DNA from: Candidatus Nanopelagicus sp.
GTDB taxonomy: Bacteria > Actinomycetota > Actinomycetes > Nanopelagicales > Nanopelagicaceae
Length of the DNA: 64,000 nucleotides
Reading direction: 5' to 3'
NCBI GenBank assembly: GCA_016462445.1
Contig: JAEMTE010000005.1
Span: 1-64,000 of the forward strand
Shown: positions 1 through 9,504 of the stretch, one piece after another
Position numbering within the stretch: the stretch's first letter is position 1
Layout of the letters: each line of letters begins with the position of its first letter
Made by a program: the position numbers and the translations under genes
Notes under the pieces: generated by a model
Told to the model about the DNA's origin: nothing
What the model saw: the letters and a program-made list of their open reading frames with translations, nothing else
The model's database searches: none

Positions 1-2
1 AT

Positions 3-1583
3 GTAGGTGATCGAGTTGCGATCATGGCAAAGACTCGTTATGAGTGGACTGTTTTAGATTTTGCTATTTGGTATGCCGGCGCAGTTTCTGTACCAATCTA
101 TGAAACATCAAGTGCGGAGCAAGTAGATTGGATTTTAACTGACTCAGCAGCTGTAGCAATAATTGTAGAAACTCCTGCCTTAGTTGAATTAGTAACACCA
201 GTTATGCCAGCTGGGTGTAAAAATATTTGGAATATCACCTATAACGCACTTGCTACCTTAACTCACGATGGTAGCGATGTAAGTGATGATGAGATTAGTA
301 AGCGACGAGCAGCATTAAAACCGGAATCACTAGCCACTTTAATTTACACCTCTGGCACAACTGGTAAACCAAAAGGTGTTCAACTAACTCATGGTAATTT
401 CTTATCAGAGTGTGGAAATGTAGTAAATGGTGCCAGTGACCTTTTCTTAAAGCCTGGTGGTTCAACACTTTTGTTCTTGCCGGTGGCCCACGTCTTTGGT
501 CGAATGGTACAAATTGGTTCAATTACAGCAGGTCTTCACCTAGCTCACTGCAGTGATTTAACTAGATTACCAAAAGATCTGGCCAGCTTTAAGCCAACAT
601 TTGTTTTAGCAGTACCGCGTATTTTTGAAAAAATATTTAACGGAGCAGAAGCAAAAGCAGAGGCTGCTGGTAAGGGAAAGATATTTCATAAAGCAGCCGA
701 AGTTGCTATTGCATATAGCCGTGCATTAGATACAAAGAAAATTTCACCACTACTTAAGCTGCAACACGGCCTATTTGATAAATTAGTTTATTCAAAGATT
801 CGTACCGGTCTTGGTGGTCGAGTAGAGGCTGCTATATCAGGTGGTGCACCTTTAGGTGAGCGTTTAGGCCATTTCTATCGCGGTGCTGGGATTAGAGTCT
901 TAGAGGGCTACGGCTTAACTGAAACCACAGCAGGAGCAACTTTAAATCTAACCTCTCTGCACAAAGTTGGAACTGTTGGCAAACCTATTCCTGGCACAAC
1001 AATAAAAATTGCCGAAGATGGTGAGGTCTTAATTAAGGGACCAATCGTGATGAAGGGCTATTGGCAAAATGATGCAGCCAATGCCGAAGTTTTCACTAAA
1101 GATGATTATTTCAAATCTGGAGATCTTGGAAAATTAGATGATGAGGGCTACCTATCGATTACCGGACGCAAGAAGGAGCTAATTGTTACCGCAGGTGGTA
1201 AAAATGTTGCACCAGCTGTCCTAGAAGATCGCCTCAGATCTAATCCATTAATTAGTCAGTGCATGGTAGTTGGTGATAACAAACCATTTATTGCCGCCCT
1301 TATTACCCTAGATCCAGATTCAATTAAGCCTTGGGCGGTCGCAAACAAAAAAGAGGGTGCATCCATTGCTGATTTAGCAAAAGATCCAGCACTGATTGCG
1401 GTAATTCAAAGTGCAGTTGATGAGACAAATAAAGCGGTAAGCCGAGCTGAGTCAATCCGTAAATTCACAGTACTACCAGTTGATTTCACAATTGCAGGTG
1501 GCCATTTAACAGCTAAGTTATCGGTGAAGCGACATGTTGTCGCACAACAATTTGCCCGTGAGATTGATGAACTCTTCGCCTAA
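3..1583 (+). CDS. Long-chain acyl-CoA synthetase (AMP-forming), 5' truncated by window edge
   Basis: Frame is open to the window start (VGDRVAIMAKTRYEWT); AMP-binding motif LIYTSGTTGKPKGVQLTHGN and C-terminal ITGRKKELIVTAGGKNVAP. Confidence 0.93.
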   Translation, partial: VGDRVAIMAKTRYEWTVLDFAIWYAGAVSVPIYETSSAEQVDWILTDSAAVAIIVETPALVELVTPVMPAGCKNIWNITYNALATLTHDGSDVSDDEISKRRAALKPESLATLIYTSGTTGKPKGVQLTHGNFLSECGNVVNGASDLFLKPGGSTLLFLPVAHVFGRMVQIGSITAGLHLAHCSDLTRLPKDLASFKPTFVLAVPRIFEKIFNGAEAKAEAAGKGKIFHKAAEVAIAYSRALDTKKISPLLKLQHGLFDKLVYSKIRTGLGGRVEAAISGGAPLGERLGHFYRGAGIRVLEGYGLTETTAGATLNLTSLHKVGTVGKPIPGTTIKIAEDGEVLIKGPIVMKGYWQNDAANAEVFTKDDYFKSGDLGKLDDEGYLSITGRKKELIVTAGGKNVAPAVLEDRLRSNPLISQCMVVGDNKPFIAALITLDPDSIKPWAVANKKEGASIADLAKDPALIAVIQSAVDETNKAVSRAESIRKFTVLPVDFTIAGGHLTAKLSVKRHVVAQQFAREIDELFA

Positions 1584-2136
1584 TACCGAACGTGTTCGAC
1601 TTGCTCGTGAACTACATGATGGCCTAGCTCAAGAGTTGGCTGCAGTTGGCTATCGACTAGATCAGGTAATTGGTGATACTCAACTAGATCACAAAAATCG
1701 CAGAAGCCTTAGAGAGCTACGGCTGACCTTAAGTGGCGTGATAAATCAGGTGCGCGATGAGATCTTTGAGCTTCGATCTAACACAAACAAGAGCTTAGAT
1801 CAGCAAATAGAGGAGCAGATTGCAACTGTGCTAGCTGGCACAGATATTACATATGAGATATCAAATACTGCTCAACTTGAGTGTAGTAATAAATTTGAGT
1901 TACTACGGGCAATAAGAGAGATCCTGATTAATGCCAGGGCCCACTCAGGGTGTACTGAGATAAAAATTGAGATAGCAGATAAGCAAATTACTATCTTAGA
2001 TAATGGCTCAGGTGGTGTAACCCAGAAAAGTAACTCCTTTGGCCTAATTGGCGTGAGTGAGCGGCTTGCCCTAATAGATGCCCGCCTTGAGATTTCATCA
2101 TTGCAGAGCGGAACTGCAGTAAGAATTTTGTTTTAA
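1567..2136 (+). CDS. Short NarL-type sensor histidine kinase core (HisKA_3 + HATPase) without N-terminal sensor domain
   Basis: ERVRLARELHDGLAQEL H-box near the N-terminus; N/G box residues REILINARAHSG and DNGSGG...FGLIGVSERL; overlaps the upstream stop by 17 nt. Confidence 0.85.
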   Translation: MNSSPNTERVRLARELHDGLAQELAAVGYRLDQVIGDTQLDHKNRRSLRELRLTLSGVINQVRDEIFELRSNTNKSLDQQIEEQIATVLAGTDITYEISNTAQLECSNKFELLRAIREILINARAHSGCTEIKIEIADKQITILDNGSGGVTQKSNSFGLIGVSERLALIDARLEISSLQSGTAVRILF

Positions 2137-2141
2137 ATCTT

Positions 2142-2750
2142 ATGAATATTGTTTTAGTAGATGACCACTCACTAATAAGATCAGGGCTGCGCCAAGCACT
2201 TGCTAATACTGATTTCAAGGTTGTTGCTGAGGCATCATCTGTGCAAGAGGGCTTAGCAGTTTTAAATACCTATAAACCTGAGATAGCCCTAATAGATATT
2301 AATTTAGGATCCCACTCTGGAATTGACTTAATTTCTAAAGCAACTGAGCAAAAGTTAGATACTAAATTTGTGGTGCTAACTATGCATGATGATCTACAAA
2401 CACTAGATAGTGCAAGGCAAGCTGGAGCAGTTGCATATGTTATTAAAAGTGCTCCAATTGATCAGTTAATTCAAACCTTAAGTGCGGTAGAAAGTGGTAG
2501 TAGTAAGTTCATTAAAAAAGGAGTTTTCCAATCAGCGCAGGTTGTAAAGGATTACCAGTTAACTCCTAGAGAGATTGAGGTGCTAACTCACCTGCCATCT
2601 GGTGCCACCGCCGCAGCAATTGGCTCACTTTTATTTCTAACGGAGGCAACTGTTAAAACCCATCTAGCAGCTATCTATCGAAAATTAGGAGCGCTCAACC
2701 GTGCCCAAGCGGTAAGTATTGCGCTAGGTGATAAATTAATTAACCAATAA
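2142..2750 (+). CDS. NarL/LuxR-family response regulator
   Basis: Receiver domain (VLVDDHSLIRSGL, ALIDINLG) plus LuxR HTH (LTPREIEVLTHL...TVKTHLAAIYRKLGALNRAQAV); adjacent to histidine kinase. Confidence 0.93.
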   Translation: MNIVLVDDHSLIRSGLRQALANTDFKVVAEASSVQEGLAVLNTYKPEIALIDINLGSHSGIDLISKATEQKLDTKFVVLTMHDDLQTLDSARQAGAVAYVIKSAPIDQLIQTLSAVESGSSKFIKKGVFQSAQVVKDYQLTPREIEVLTHLPSGATAAAIGSLLFLTEATVKTHLAAIYRKLGALNRAQAVSIALGDKLINQ

Positions 2751-3893
2751 TAATTTATTAAACTTCTCTGACCAAGTATTAATCTGCCAATTCTCAATTA
2801 CCCAGCCACGTCCTGCTAACCCCATTGCCTTGGCACGACTTTGATCAGTTAGTAATTTACATACTGCATCTGCAATCTGATCAATATCGCTGCCATCTAC
2901 TAAGGCTCCAGTAACCCCATCTATAACCGCATCTTTTGCCCCACCTGAGTTACCAACTATTACCGGCAATCCACATGCACTTGCCTCCAGATAAACAATG
3001 CCAAGTCCTTCCACCTCAAGACCGGCAAATCTAGAACGCACCGGCATTGCAAATACCTCACCAAGACAAATGTAATCAGGCAGATCTATATGTTGCACCC
3101 GTCCTACAAAAATTACATGATTAGTAACCCCTAATTGTTTTGCAGTGTTTTTTAACATCTGCTTAATCGGACCTTCACCTACCAATAATAAAACTGCGTC
3201 GGGAAAGGATTTTAAAACTTTAGGAAGAGCCTCTATTAATCTATCTTGTCCCTTACGATGAACTAATCTGCCAACACTTACTATTACCCGCCGATCCTCT
3301 AGGCGATACTTTTTAATTAAATCAGCTCTAGCACTCTTTGGCATAAAGTGTTGGGTATCAATACCAGGTGCAATCTGTACAAACTTATCTATTTGATTAC
3401 TCACTTTTACTATCTCACTCTTTGTGAACTGCCCTAAATAACCTAAATGATCAATATCTTTAATTATCTTTCTTAGTAATTGCTTTAGTATCGGAATCTT
3501 TGCCCACCAAATCTCATGCCCATGGCTTAGCGCTATGATATTTGTAGCACCTGAGGTGCGTAATTGCTTTGCCATTAAGGCAAGAGGAGCGGCTGCGCCA
3601 AACCAAACTGTTTTAATTTGGTACTGCTTTAAAATCCTCGCTGCGCGGTGATTAACTCTAGGAGTTGGCAGTAAAATTTTGGCCCGATCCCTAATCACAA
3701 TTGCGCCAAATCTCTCTAGTAAGAGAGCATCAAAGGGGGCAGATCCTTTTTGGCTTGAGGTATAGATAACTAGTGATCCCTTAGGAACTCGCTCAACTAG
3801 TGATAAAACAAAACTTTCAATCCCGCCAACTCTTGGACCTAAATCATTAGTTACAAGTAATACCTTACCTGCGTTATAAACGTCGTGCTCCAA
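2736..3893 (-). CDS. GT4-family glycosyltransferase (PimB-like)
   Basis: Actinobacterial GT4 motifs: VTNDLGPRVGGIESFV, VSVGRLVHRKGQDRLIEALP, EGLGIVYLEASACGLPVIVGNSGGAKDAV. ORF extends to 3926; TTG at 3893 chosen tentatively as start. Confidence 0.85.
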   Translation of the reverse strand: MEHDVYNAGKVLLVTNDLGPRVGGIESFVLSLVERVPKGSLVIYTSSQKGSAPFDALLLERFGAIVIRDRAKILLPTPRVNHRAARILKQYQIKTVWFGAAAPLALMAKQLRTSGATNIIALSHGHEIWWAKIPILKQLLRKIIKDIDHLGYLGQFTKSEIVKVSNQIDKFVQIAPGIDTQHFMPKSARADLIKKYRLEDRRVIVSVGRLVHRKGQDRLIEALPKVLKSFPDAVLLLVGEGPIKQMLKNTAKQLGVTNHVIFVGRVQHIDLPDYICLGEVFAMPVRSRFAGLEVEGLGIVYLEASACGLPVIVGNSGGAKDAVIDGVTGALVDGSDIDQIADAVCKLLTDQSRAKAMGLAGRGWVIENWQINTWSEKFNKLLLVN

Positions 3894-4875
3894 TGTAAGG
3901 CTTTCTTCCCATATCAAGGGTAGCAATCTTTACTCGGCTGCCTGTGCGAGGTGCAGTCAGCATGCGGTCTCCACCTAAGTAGATGGCAACATGTGAGATT
4001 GGTTTACCAAAAAATACTAAATCACCTGGCAGTAAATCTTTTCGACTAATTGCTTTGCCATATCCATACTGTGCCCGCGAGGAGTGAGGCAGTGAAACAC
4101 CAGCAGCTTGGAAGGCGCGCATTGTTAGACCAGAGCAATCCCAATAGGTAAGTCCAGCTGCGCCAAATACATACTTATCACCGATTTGGGCAAGTCCGTA
4201 TTTAATTGCAATACCACCTCGACCAGAGACGCCAGCATATTTACCAGCATCGGCAAGGGAGCTTTGCTGATCATTATCCTCTTGATCCTCCTTCAACTTA
4301 GCAAGTCGCTCTCGCTCAGCAGCGGTTAATTTTGATAATAACTCCTCCGCCTCCTTTAATTTACTATTTGCTATTGCTAACTGTTTAGTAAATTTAGCCT
4401 CCGCCGCCTTAACTAATGCTAATTTATCGGAAACTGTAAAGGTGGTGGCATTTAATCGCTGAGTTGAAACAGAGAACTTCTTAAGATCAGCAGTTTTCTT
4501 CCTAGTAACCGCCGCCAGTGAGCCAGCTGATGATAAATAAAGTGCTGGATCTGAAGAGAAAAGTAACTCTAAGGATTGACTAAGTGGACCAGCTTTATAT
4601 TGATCTGCTGCGATTACGCCAATTGATTTGTGTAATTCATTAACTGAAGCACCCTGTTGGCTCGCCTGTTGCTGCACACTATCTAACGTTTTCTTTAATT
4701 TACCCAACTGAACCTTTGCTGCTTGCGCATTCTCAGCTGCGGTAGTCGCCTGCTCCTCTAAATCCTTTACCTTAGCCGCCACCTCAGCCAAAGTTTGTGC
4801 GGCATTTGCTGGAGTGGGAGATAAGAGCGCAATTGCCATTAAGGCAGCAAATAGCGAGCGAGGCAGATTTCTCAT
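3874..4875 (-). CDS. Secreted NlpC/P60 peptidoglycan endopeptidase with N-terminal coiled coil (RipA-like)
   Basis: Signal peptide MRNLPRSLFAALMAIALLSPTPANA; coiled coil; catalytic DCSGLTMRAFQ...GDLVFFG...ISHVAIYLG. Confidence 0.92.
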   Translation of the reverse strand: MRNLPRSLFAALMAIALLSPTPANAAQTLAEVAAKVKDLEEQATTAAENAQAAKVQLGKLKKTLDSVQQQASQQGASVNELHKSIGVIAADQYKAGPLSQSLELLFSSDPALYLSSAGSLAAVTRKKTADLKKFSVSTQRLNATTFTVSDKLALVKAAEAKFTKQLAIANSKLKEAEELLSKLTAAERERLAKLKEDQEDNDQQSSLADAGKYAGVSGRGGIAIKYGLAQIGDKYVFGAAGLTYWDCSGLTMRAFQAAGVSLPHSSRAQYGYGKAISRKDLLPGDLVFFGKPISHVAIYLGGDRMLTAPRTGSRVKIATLDMGRKPYIGARRL

Positions 4876-4968
4876 TTGGGAAGGTTAGCCATTTGATGGC
4901 GGCTAACTCAACCCAACCTAAGCGTGGGGTGCTGAGAATTCTCTAAATTTGCTGTGATTTATTTGTAA

Positions 4969-5187
4969 TTAGCCAGTATTTCCAATTTTAGGATGGCGCC
5001 GCAGCCCCTTCTTAAATCGCAGCGGGGGCACCAAACCGGCGGTTGCCAACAGATTAATTGCAGCTTCATCACGGTGAGTTAGTTCAGCATTTTTCCCAGG
5101 AGCAGGCTCAATATTAAGCAGCACCGAGACAACACAATCGCCACAGGCGATATCGCGCATTACACAAGTATCACAATTTATGATCAT
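4969..5187 (-). CDS. Small conserved actinobacterial protein with CxxC motifs
   Basis: 72 aa, MIINCDTCVMRDIACGDCVVSVLLN; plausible metal-binding N-terminus. Confidence 0.65.
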   Translation of the reverse strand: MIINCDTCVMRDIACGDCVVSVLLNIEPAPGKNAELTHRDEAAINLLATAGLVPPLRFKKGLRRHPKIGNTG

Positions 5188-5233
5188 GCTAGAAGGTTAG
5201 GTAAAGCCACTGACACTGACTAACCTGCTACCC

Positions 5234-5761
5234 ATGAGGCAGGTAATTACTACCGCTAATCTGATTATCAGTGCCAACGGCGGGACAACTGCAGCTGGCT
5301 CCTCAATTGGACTAACTACCGAAGAGGATCGCCGGCGATTTCACCAACTACGGGCTAAATCAGATCTAATTCTAATCGGTGGCAATACCGCCCGGCGTGA
5401 GCCATATAAACGCACCCCAATTCCACTTTATATCCTCACTCATGGCAAGGTGAGGCTGCAACCGAAAAATCAATTAGTTAAACAATTTATGATGCCGGTA
5501 GCAGATTTAATAGCAGAGATTGCCAGTAATTTTCCACCCATAGATAGCAAATTACCAATAAATCTTTTAGTTGAGGCTGGGCCAAAACTTTTACTTCAAA
5601 TGGTTGAGCAGGGTTTAATAGATAATCTTTATTTAACAACCAACCTAGAAAAAGATGGTGAGAATAAAATAGCGGTTGATAAGTTAACTGGTAGTTTTAA
5701 TTTAATAAGCAGTGAAAAAATTGATAGTTGCCAATTTGAGTACTATAAAAGGCTAGCCTAG
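5234..5761 (+). CDS. RibD C-terminal domain / dihydrofolate-reductase-like reductase
   Basis: GTTAAGSSIGLTTEEDRRRFHQLRAKSDLILIGGNTARREPY; VEAGPKLLLQMVEQGLIDNLYL. Confidence 0.85.
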   Translation: MRQVITTANLIISANGGTTAAGSSIGLTTEEDRRRFHQLRAKSDLILIGGNTARREPYKRTPIPLYILTHGKVRLQPKNQLVKQFMMPVADLIAEIASNFPPIDSKLPINLLVEAGPKLLLQMVEQGLIDNLYLTTNLEKDGENKIAVDKLTGSFNLISSEKIDSCQFEYYKRLA

Positions 5762-6592
5762 GGCGATAATTACTACACCAGTAATAGCAAGGAGTACTCC
5801 TAGGTATTGAACTTTATGCAGGCGCTCATGCAAAAACTTAAAAGCTAAAACTGCGGTAACAATTGGAAATAATGAGCCCATTACAACAGCTAGTGATACT
5901 AAGCCCTTAGTTGTTGCAACTCCTAGTAATAGGTTGCCAAAAAAATCAGCTGCGCCAATCCCAATTAATATTGGAAGATCTCGTTTGGCAAAGCCACCAG
6001 TTGTTTTAAATCTTGCAAACAATAACAGCGAAATAATAAAGGTAGAAAAGCGCATAGTTGTCATCGTCATAATTGCACTAGATTTTGAGCCGATTGCAAT
6101 AAATGTAATCGCCCCACCAAATCCAAAGGCGGCTATGACTGCGTAAATTAATGGCCTAGGTGATAAGCCACCTTTTATCTCTGGTCCACTTGCACAAAAT
6201 GCACCAGTAAGTGCAACTGCCATTCCAATTAATTGCACAGTAGTTGGCTTCTCCCCATTTATAAATGCAATAGTTAAGGGAATTAACACACTAAGTGAAC
6301 TAATTGGTGAGACCACACCCATTCGTCCAGTAGCAAGGCCAGCATAAAAAGCGGTTAATCCGGCAAATCCCAAGATGCCGGCAAAGACACCTGGCAGAAA
6401 GTAATTACTCCAACTAAGTGTTGGCTGCAGCCATGCAGTAGCTAATAAAATTGTGATTAAACCAAATAACAAGCCAAATGATTGGGAGACTGCAGTTACC
6501 GCAAGTGCCTTATAACGCTTGGTTAGATTGCCACCAAAAAAATCAGCACCACCCCATAACAAAGATGAGAACAAAGCAAGAAATGAGGCCAT
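5753..6592 (-). CDS. EamA/DMT-family transporter
   Basis: About 10 hydrophobic helices, FFGGNLTKRYKALAVTAVSQSFGLL, duplicated EamA repeat. Confidence 0.85.
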   Translation of the reverse strand: MASFLALFSSLLWGGADFFGGNLTKRYKALAVTAVSQSFGLLFGLITILLATAWLQPTLSWSNYFLPGVFAGILGFAGLTAFYAGLATGRMGVVSPISSLSVLIPLTIAFINGEKPTTVQLIGMAVALTGAFCASGPEIKGGLSPRPLIYAVIAAFGFGGAITFIAIGSKSSAIMTMTTMRFSTFIISLLLFARFKTTGGFAKRDLPILIGIGAADFFGNLLLGVATTKGLVSLAVVMGSLFPIVTAVLAFKFLHERLHKVQYLGVLLAITGVVIIALG

Positions 6593-6685
6593 TAATTAAG
6601 CCTACTGTGTCGATTAATATTATTTATCATCGGTAGTTGCTCGCGCCTGCACTTACTTAAGCCTTACCCAATTTATCCTTAGGGC

Positions 6686-7225
6686 GTGAAAGCTACCTTT
6701 GAACAATTAACGGCGCCGATATTGGCGCTTAAAACACGTAGTGAAATTTTGCTAGAGGCGGTTCCAGCACCCCAAAAACTTGCGCCCCACGCGTTAGCGA
6801 TGACTGCTGATGTATTAGAGGATGCAGCAACTGGTCGCTTCGTTTTATTACATGATCCAGCTGGGCAATTGGGTTGGGGTGGGCAGTGGCGATGTGTAAC
6901 TTTTGCTCGAGCCGCTATTGATGCCGAGATGGCATCTGATCCACTACTACCAAATATTGGTTGGGCTTGGTTAATTGAGGCGCTAAAGAAAAATGGTTGT
7001 GAATTTATTTCACCAAGTGGCACTGTGACTAGAGTTGAAAGCGCCTCCTTTGGTGATTTAAAGGATCGCGAAGAGGATTCTGAGATGGAGATCCGTGCCT
7101 CCTGGACACCGACAAGTGGTGAGAATTTATTAGCACATGTAAATGCATGGATAGAGCTTCTTGGTATGAGCGCTGGATTAGAACCAATTCCTGAGGGTGT
7201 TAGCTCAATCTCTCGTAATAGTTAA
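6686..7225 (+). CDS. DUF3000 family protein
   Basis: Actinobacterial DUF3000-like: PAPQKLAPHALAMTADV...GRFVLLHDPAGQLGWGGQWRCVTFARA; located immediately before RNase D. GTG start. Confidence 0.8.
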   Translation: MKATFEQLTAPILALKTRSEILLEAVPAPQKLAPHALAMTADVLEDAATGRFVLLHDPAGQLGWGGQWRCVTFARAAIDAEMASDPLLPNIGWAWLIEALKKNGCEFISPSGTVTRVESASFGDLKDREEDSEMEIRASWTPTSGENLLAHVNAWIELLGMSAGLEPIPEGVSSISRNS

Positions 7226-7254
7226 ACGCACCAACAAGTTAGAATCACCGACAA

Positions 7255-8541
7255 ATGAGTACCCCGCTTCTTATCCCCCGTAATGGTGTGCCGGTGGTTG
7301 TAATAGATGAGAGTAATTTTGAAAAATTAATTGATCAACTTGCAAAGGGAAGTGGCCCACTCGCCATAGATGCTGAACGCGCCTCTGGTTATCGATATAG
7401 CCAGCGGGCATATCTAATTCAGATCTACCGAAAAGATGGCGGCCTGCATTTAATTGATCCCATTGCACTTAAATCCTCAAAGCTTTGGGATAAATTTAAT
7501 GAGCAATTTTCCAAGTATGAGTGGGTAATTCACGCTAGTACCCAAGATCTGCCCTGCTTAATTGAGGTTGGCTTAAAACCAGAGTTACTTTTCGATACCG
7601 AGTTAGGCGCCCGCCTTGCCGGCTGTGAGCGAGTAGGGCTGGGCCCATTATCTGAGAGTTTGCTTGAGCTACAGCTTTCAAAGGAGCACTCAGCTGTTGA
7701 TTGGTCAACTAGGCCGCTGCGCCCAGAGTGGATTACCTATGCCGCACTAGATGTTGATATTTTGCTTGATATTAGAGATGCGGTTGAAAAATTATTAATT
7801 GCACAAAGTAAATTAAGTTGGGCGCAAGCAGATTTTGCAGCAATCTTAAACTCATACCAAGATTTTAACTTTTCAGATCTACCCAAGCCAGATCGCTGGC
7901 GGCGCACCTCTGGCATGCATAAGGTGCGGGATAGATTAACTATGACAATTGTTAGAGATCTTTGGTTATCTCGGGATGAGCTAGCCCGAGAATTAGATCT
8001 AGCACCTGGTCGGGTATTAGGCGATGAAGCAATTGTTGATCTGGCAGTTAAACGGCCAAATAATCTAGAGGCGGTAGCAAAGTTAATTGGTAGGCGAAGT
8101 AGATTAGATCCGCCCCCATTTAATCGCTGGTTAACTGCATTAAACCTTGCATTGCAAACACCAATTGCTGATCAACCTGAGTATCGGGTGCGATCACAAA
8201 ATCTGCCACCAATTAAGATTTGGAAAGAGAAGAACCCACTTGGTTATGCCAGGCTAACCCACGCCCGAGCAGCCTTACTTGAGTTATCTCTTCAATTAAA
8301 AGTACCAACTGAAAACTTAGTAACACCTGAGTTGGTTAGAAAAATATGTTGGCCGCAGCCCCCGGCATTAAGTAGTGAGCATCAATCCTTTGTGAAAAAT
8401 GAGTTAGTGCAGATGGGCGCTAGAGCCTGGCAGATTGAGCAGGTAACAAGTGGGATCGCAGCTGCACTTAGCGAGATTGAACCGGTAGTAATCGCTGAGC
8501 CGGTTGAGGTGGCTGAGCCTGAAGCGGTTGAGGGCGAGTAG
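7255..8541 (+). CDS. rnd: Ribonuclease D (DEDD exonuclease + HRDC)
   Basis: PLAIDAERASGYRYSQRAYLIQIYRKDGGLHLIDP exonuclease motif; HRDC region near C-terminus. Confidence 0.92.
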   Translation: MSTPLLIPRNGVPVVVIDESNFEKLIDQLAKGSGPLAIDAERASGYRYSQRAYLIQIYRKDGGLHLIDPIALKSSKLWDKFNEQFSKYEWVIHASTQDLPCLIEVGLKPELLFDTELGARLAGCERVGLGPLSESLLELQLSKEHSAVDWSTRPLRPEWITYAALDVDILLDIRDAVEKLLIAQSKLSWAQADFAAILNSYQDFNFSDLPKPDRWRRTSGMHKVRDRLTMTIVRDLWLSRDELARELDLAPGRVLGDEAIVDLAVKRPNNLEAVAKLIGRRSRLDPPPFNRWLTALNLALQTPIADQPEYRVRSQNLPPIKIWKEKNPLGYARLTHARAALLELSLQLKVPTENLVTPELVRKICWPQPPALSSEHQSFVKNELVQMGARAWQIEQVTSGIAAALSEIEPVVIAEPVEVAEPEAVEGE

Positions 8542-8555
8542 CTATATTGTGATGG

Positions 8556-8585
8556 GAATTACGCAACACTTAAGTTGCGTAATTC
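8556..8585. promoter_or_regulatory. Perfect 12-bp-arm inverted repeat GAATTACGCAAC-ACTTAA-GTTGCGTAATTC upstream of FTR1 permease
   Basis: Read directly; right arm contains a putative -35 TTGCGT (8575-8580), followed by a -10-like TATGGT at 8599-8604, 6 nt before ATG 8611. Confidence 0.8.
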
Positions 8586-8610
8586 ACTTATCTGGGATTA
8601 TGGTTATCCC

Positions 8611-9429
8611 ATGTTAAGTACCTTTTTAATCGCCCTTCGTGAGGGGCTTGAGGCGGCATTAATCGTGGGAATTTTAGTTGCCTACGTAGTTAAGACCGAT
8701 CGCCGCAGATTACTTACCCCTATCTGGAGCGGTGTGGCAATCGCAGTTATTGCAAGCTTTGCCTTTGGCGGCTTTCTCACCTTTACCTCTGCTGAATTAT
8801 CAGAGCGAGGTGAGCAATTCTTCGCTGGCACAACATCATTTATCGCAGTTGGCTTAGTAACCTGGATGGTTTTTTGGATGAAGCGAGCAGCCAGAACACT
8901 TAAAGATGAATTACATGGCAAGGTAGATACCGCATTAACCGCTGGTCCATTCGCACTTGCTGCCGCTGCATTTTTTGCTGTAGCCCGAGAGGGTCTTGAG
9001 ACCTCCTTATTTGTTTATACAAACTTTAGAACGGTAGCAGCTACCTCAGCCGCCTCTGTTGGTTTAATTGCTGGTCTTTTACTATCTGTGGTACTTGGTT
9101 ACTTGATCTATAACAGATCGGTTAAATTAAATTTAAGTAAGTTTTTTACCCTTACCGGTATCGCCTTAATAATTGTGGCAGCTGGTGTGCTCTCCTATGG
9201 CGTGCATGAGTACCAAGAGTTGGGCTGGATACCTGGGGAGAGTTCATTTGCCTGGGATATCTCATCTGTGATGGCAAAGGATTCAATCGCCGGCTCACTG
9301 CTTGCCGGCACAATTGGCTTTGATGTAAATACATCTTGGATTCAACTACTGCTTTGGGCCTGCTATCTTGGAGTAGTTTTGCGCCTCTATACCCAGCCAG
9401 CGAAGGTAACAATAACCGCTGCGCGGTAG
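8611..9429 (+). CDS. efeU: FTR1-family iron permease (EfeU-like)
   Basis: REGLEAALIVGI and AREGLETSLFVYT, both REGLE motifs, 7-TM pattern. ORF extends to 8575; ATG at 8611 is the better start. Confidence 0.9.
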   Translation: MLSTFLIALREGLEAALIVGILVAYVVKTDRRRLLTPIWSGVAIAVIASFAFGGFLTFTSAELSERGEQFFAGTTSFIAVGLVTWMVFWMKRAARTLKDELHGKVDTALTAGPFALAAAAFFAVAREGLETSLFVYTNFRTVAATSAASVGLIAGLLLSVVLGYLIYNRSVKLNLSKFFTLTGIALIIVAAGVLSYGVHEYQELGWIPGESSFAWDISSVMAKDSIAGSLLAGTIGFDVNTSWIQLLLWACYLGVVLRLYTQPAKVTITAAR

Positions 9430-9504
9430 GTAAAGCCCACTACCCAATTTCGTTACTGGCGAGTAACCTAGCCTTATTAGATTGTTAATGGCTAGGAGTA
9501 ATTA

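Noticed and set aside
4876-4968. c-di-AMP (ydaO/yuaA) riboswitch upstream of NlpC/P60
   Set aside because: Region is only about 90 nt and lacks the recognisable ydaO core; better read as a leaderless promoter with a dyad.
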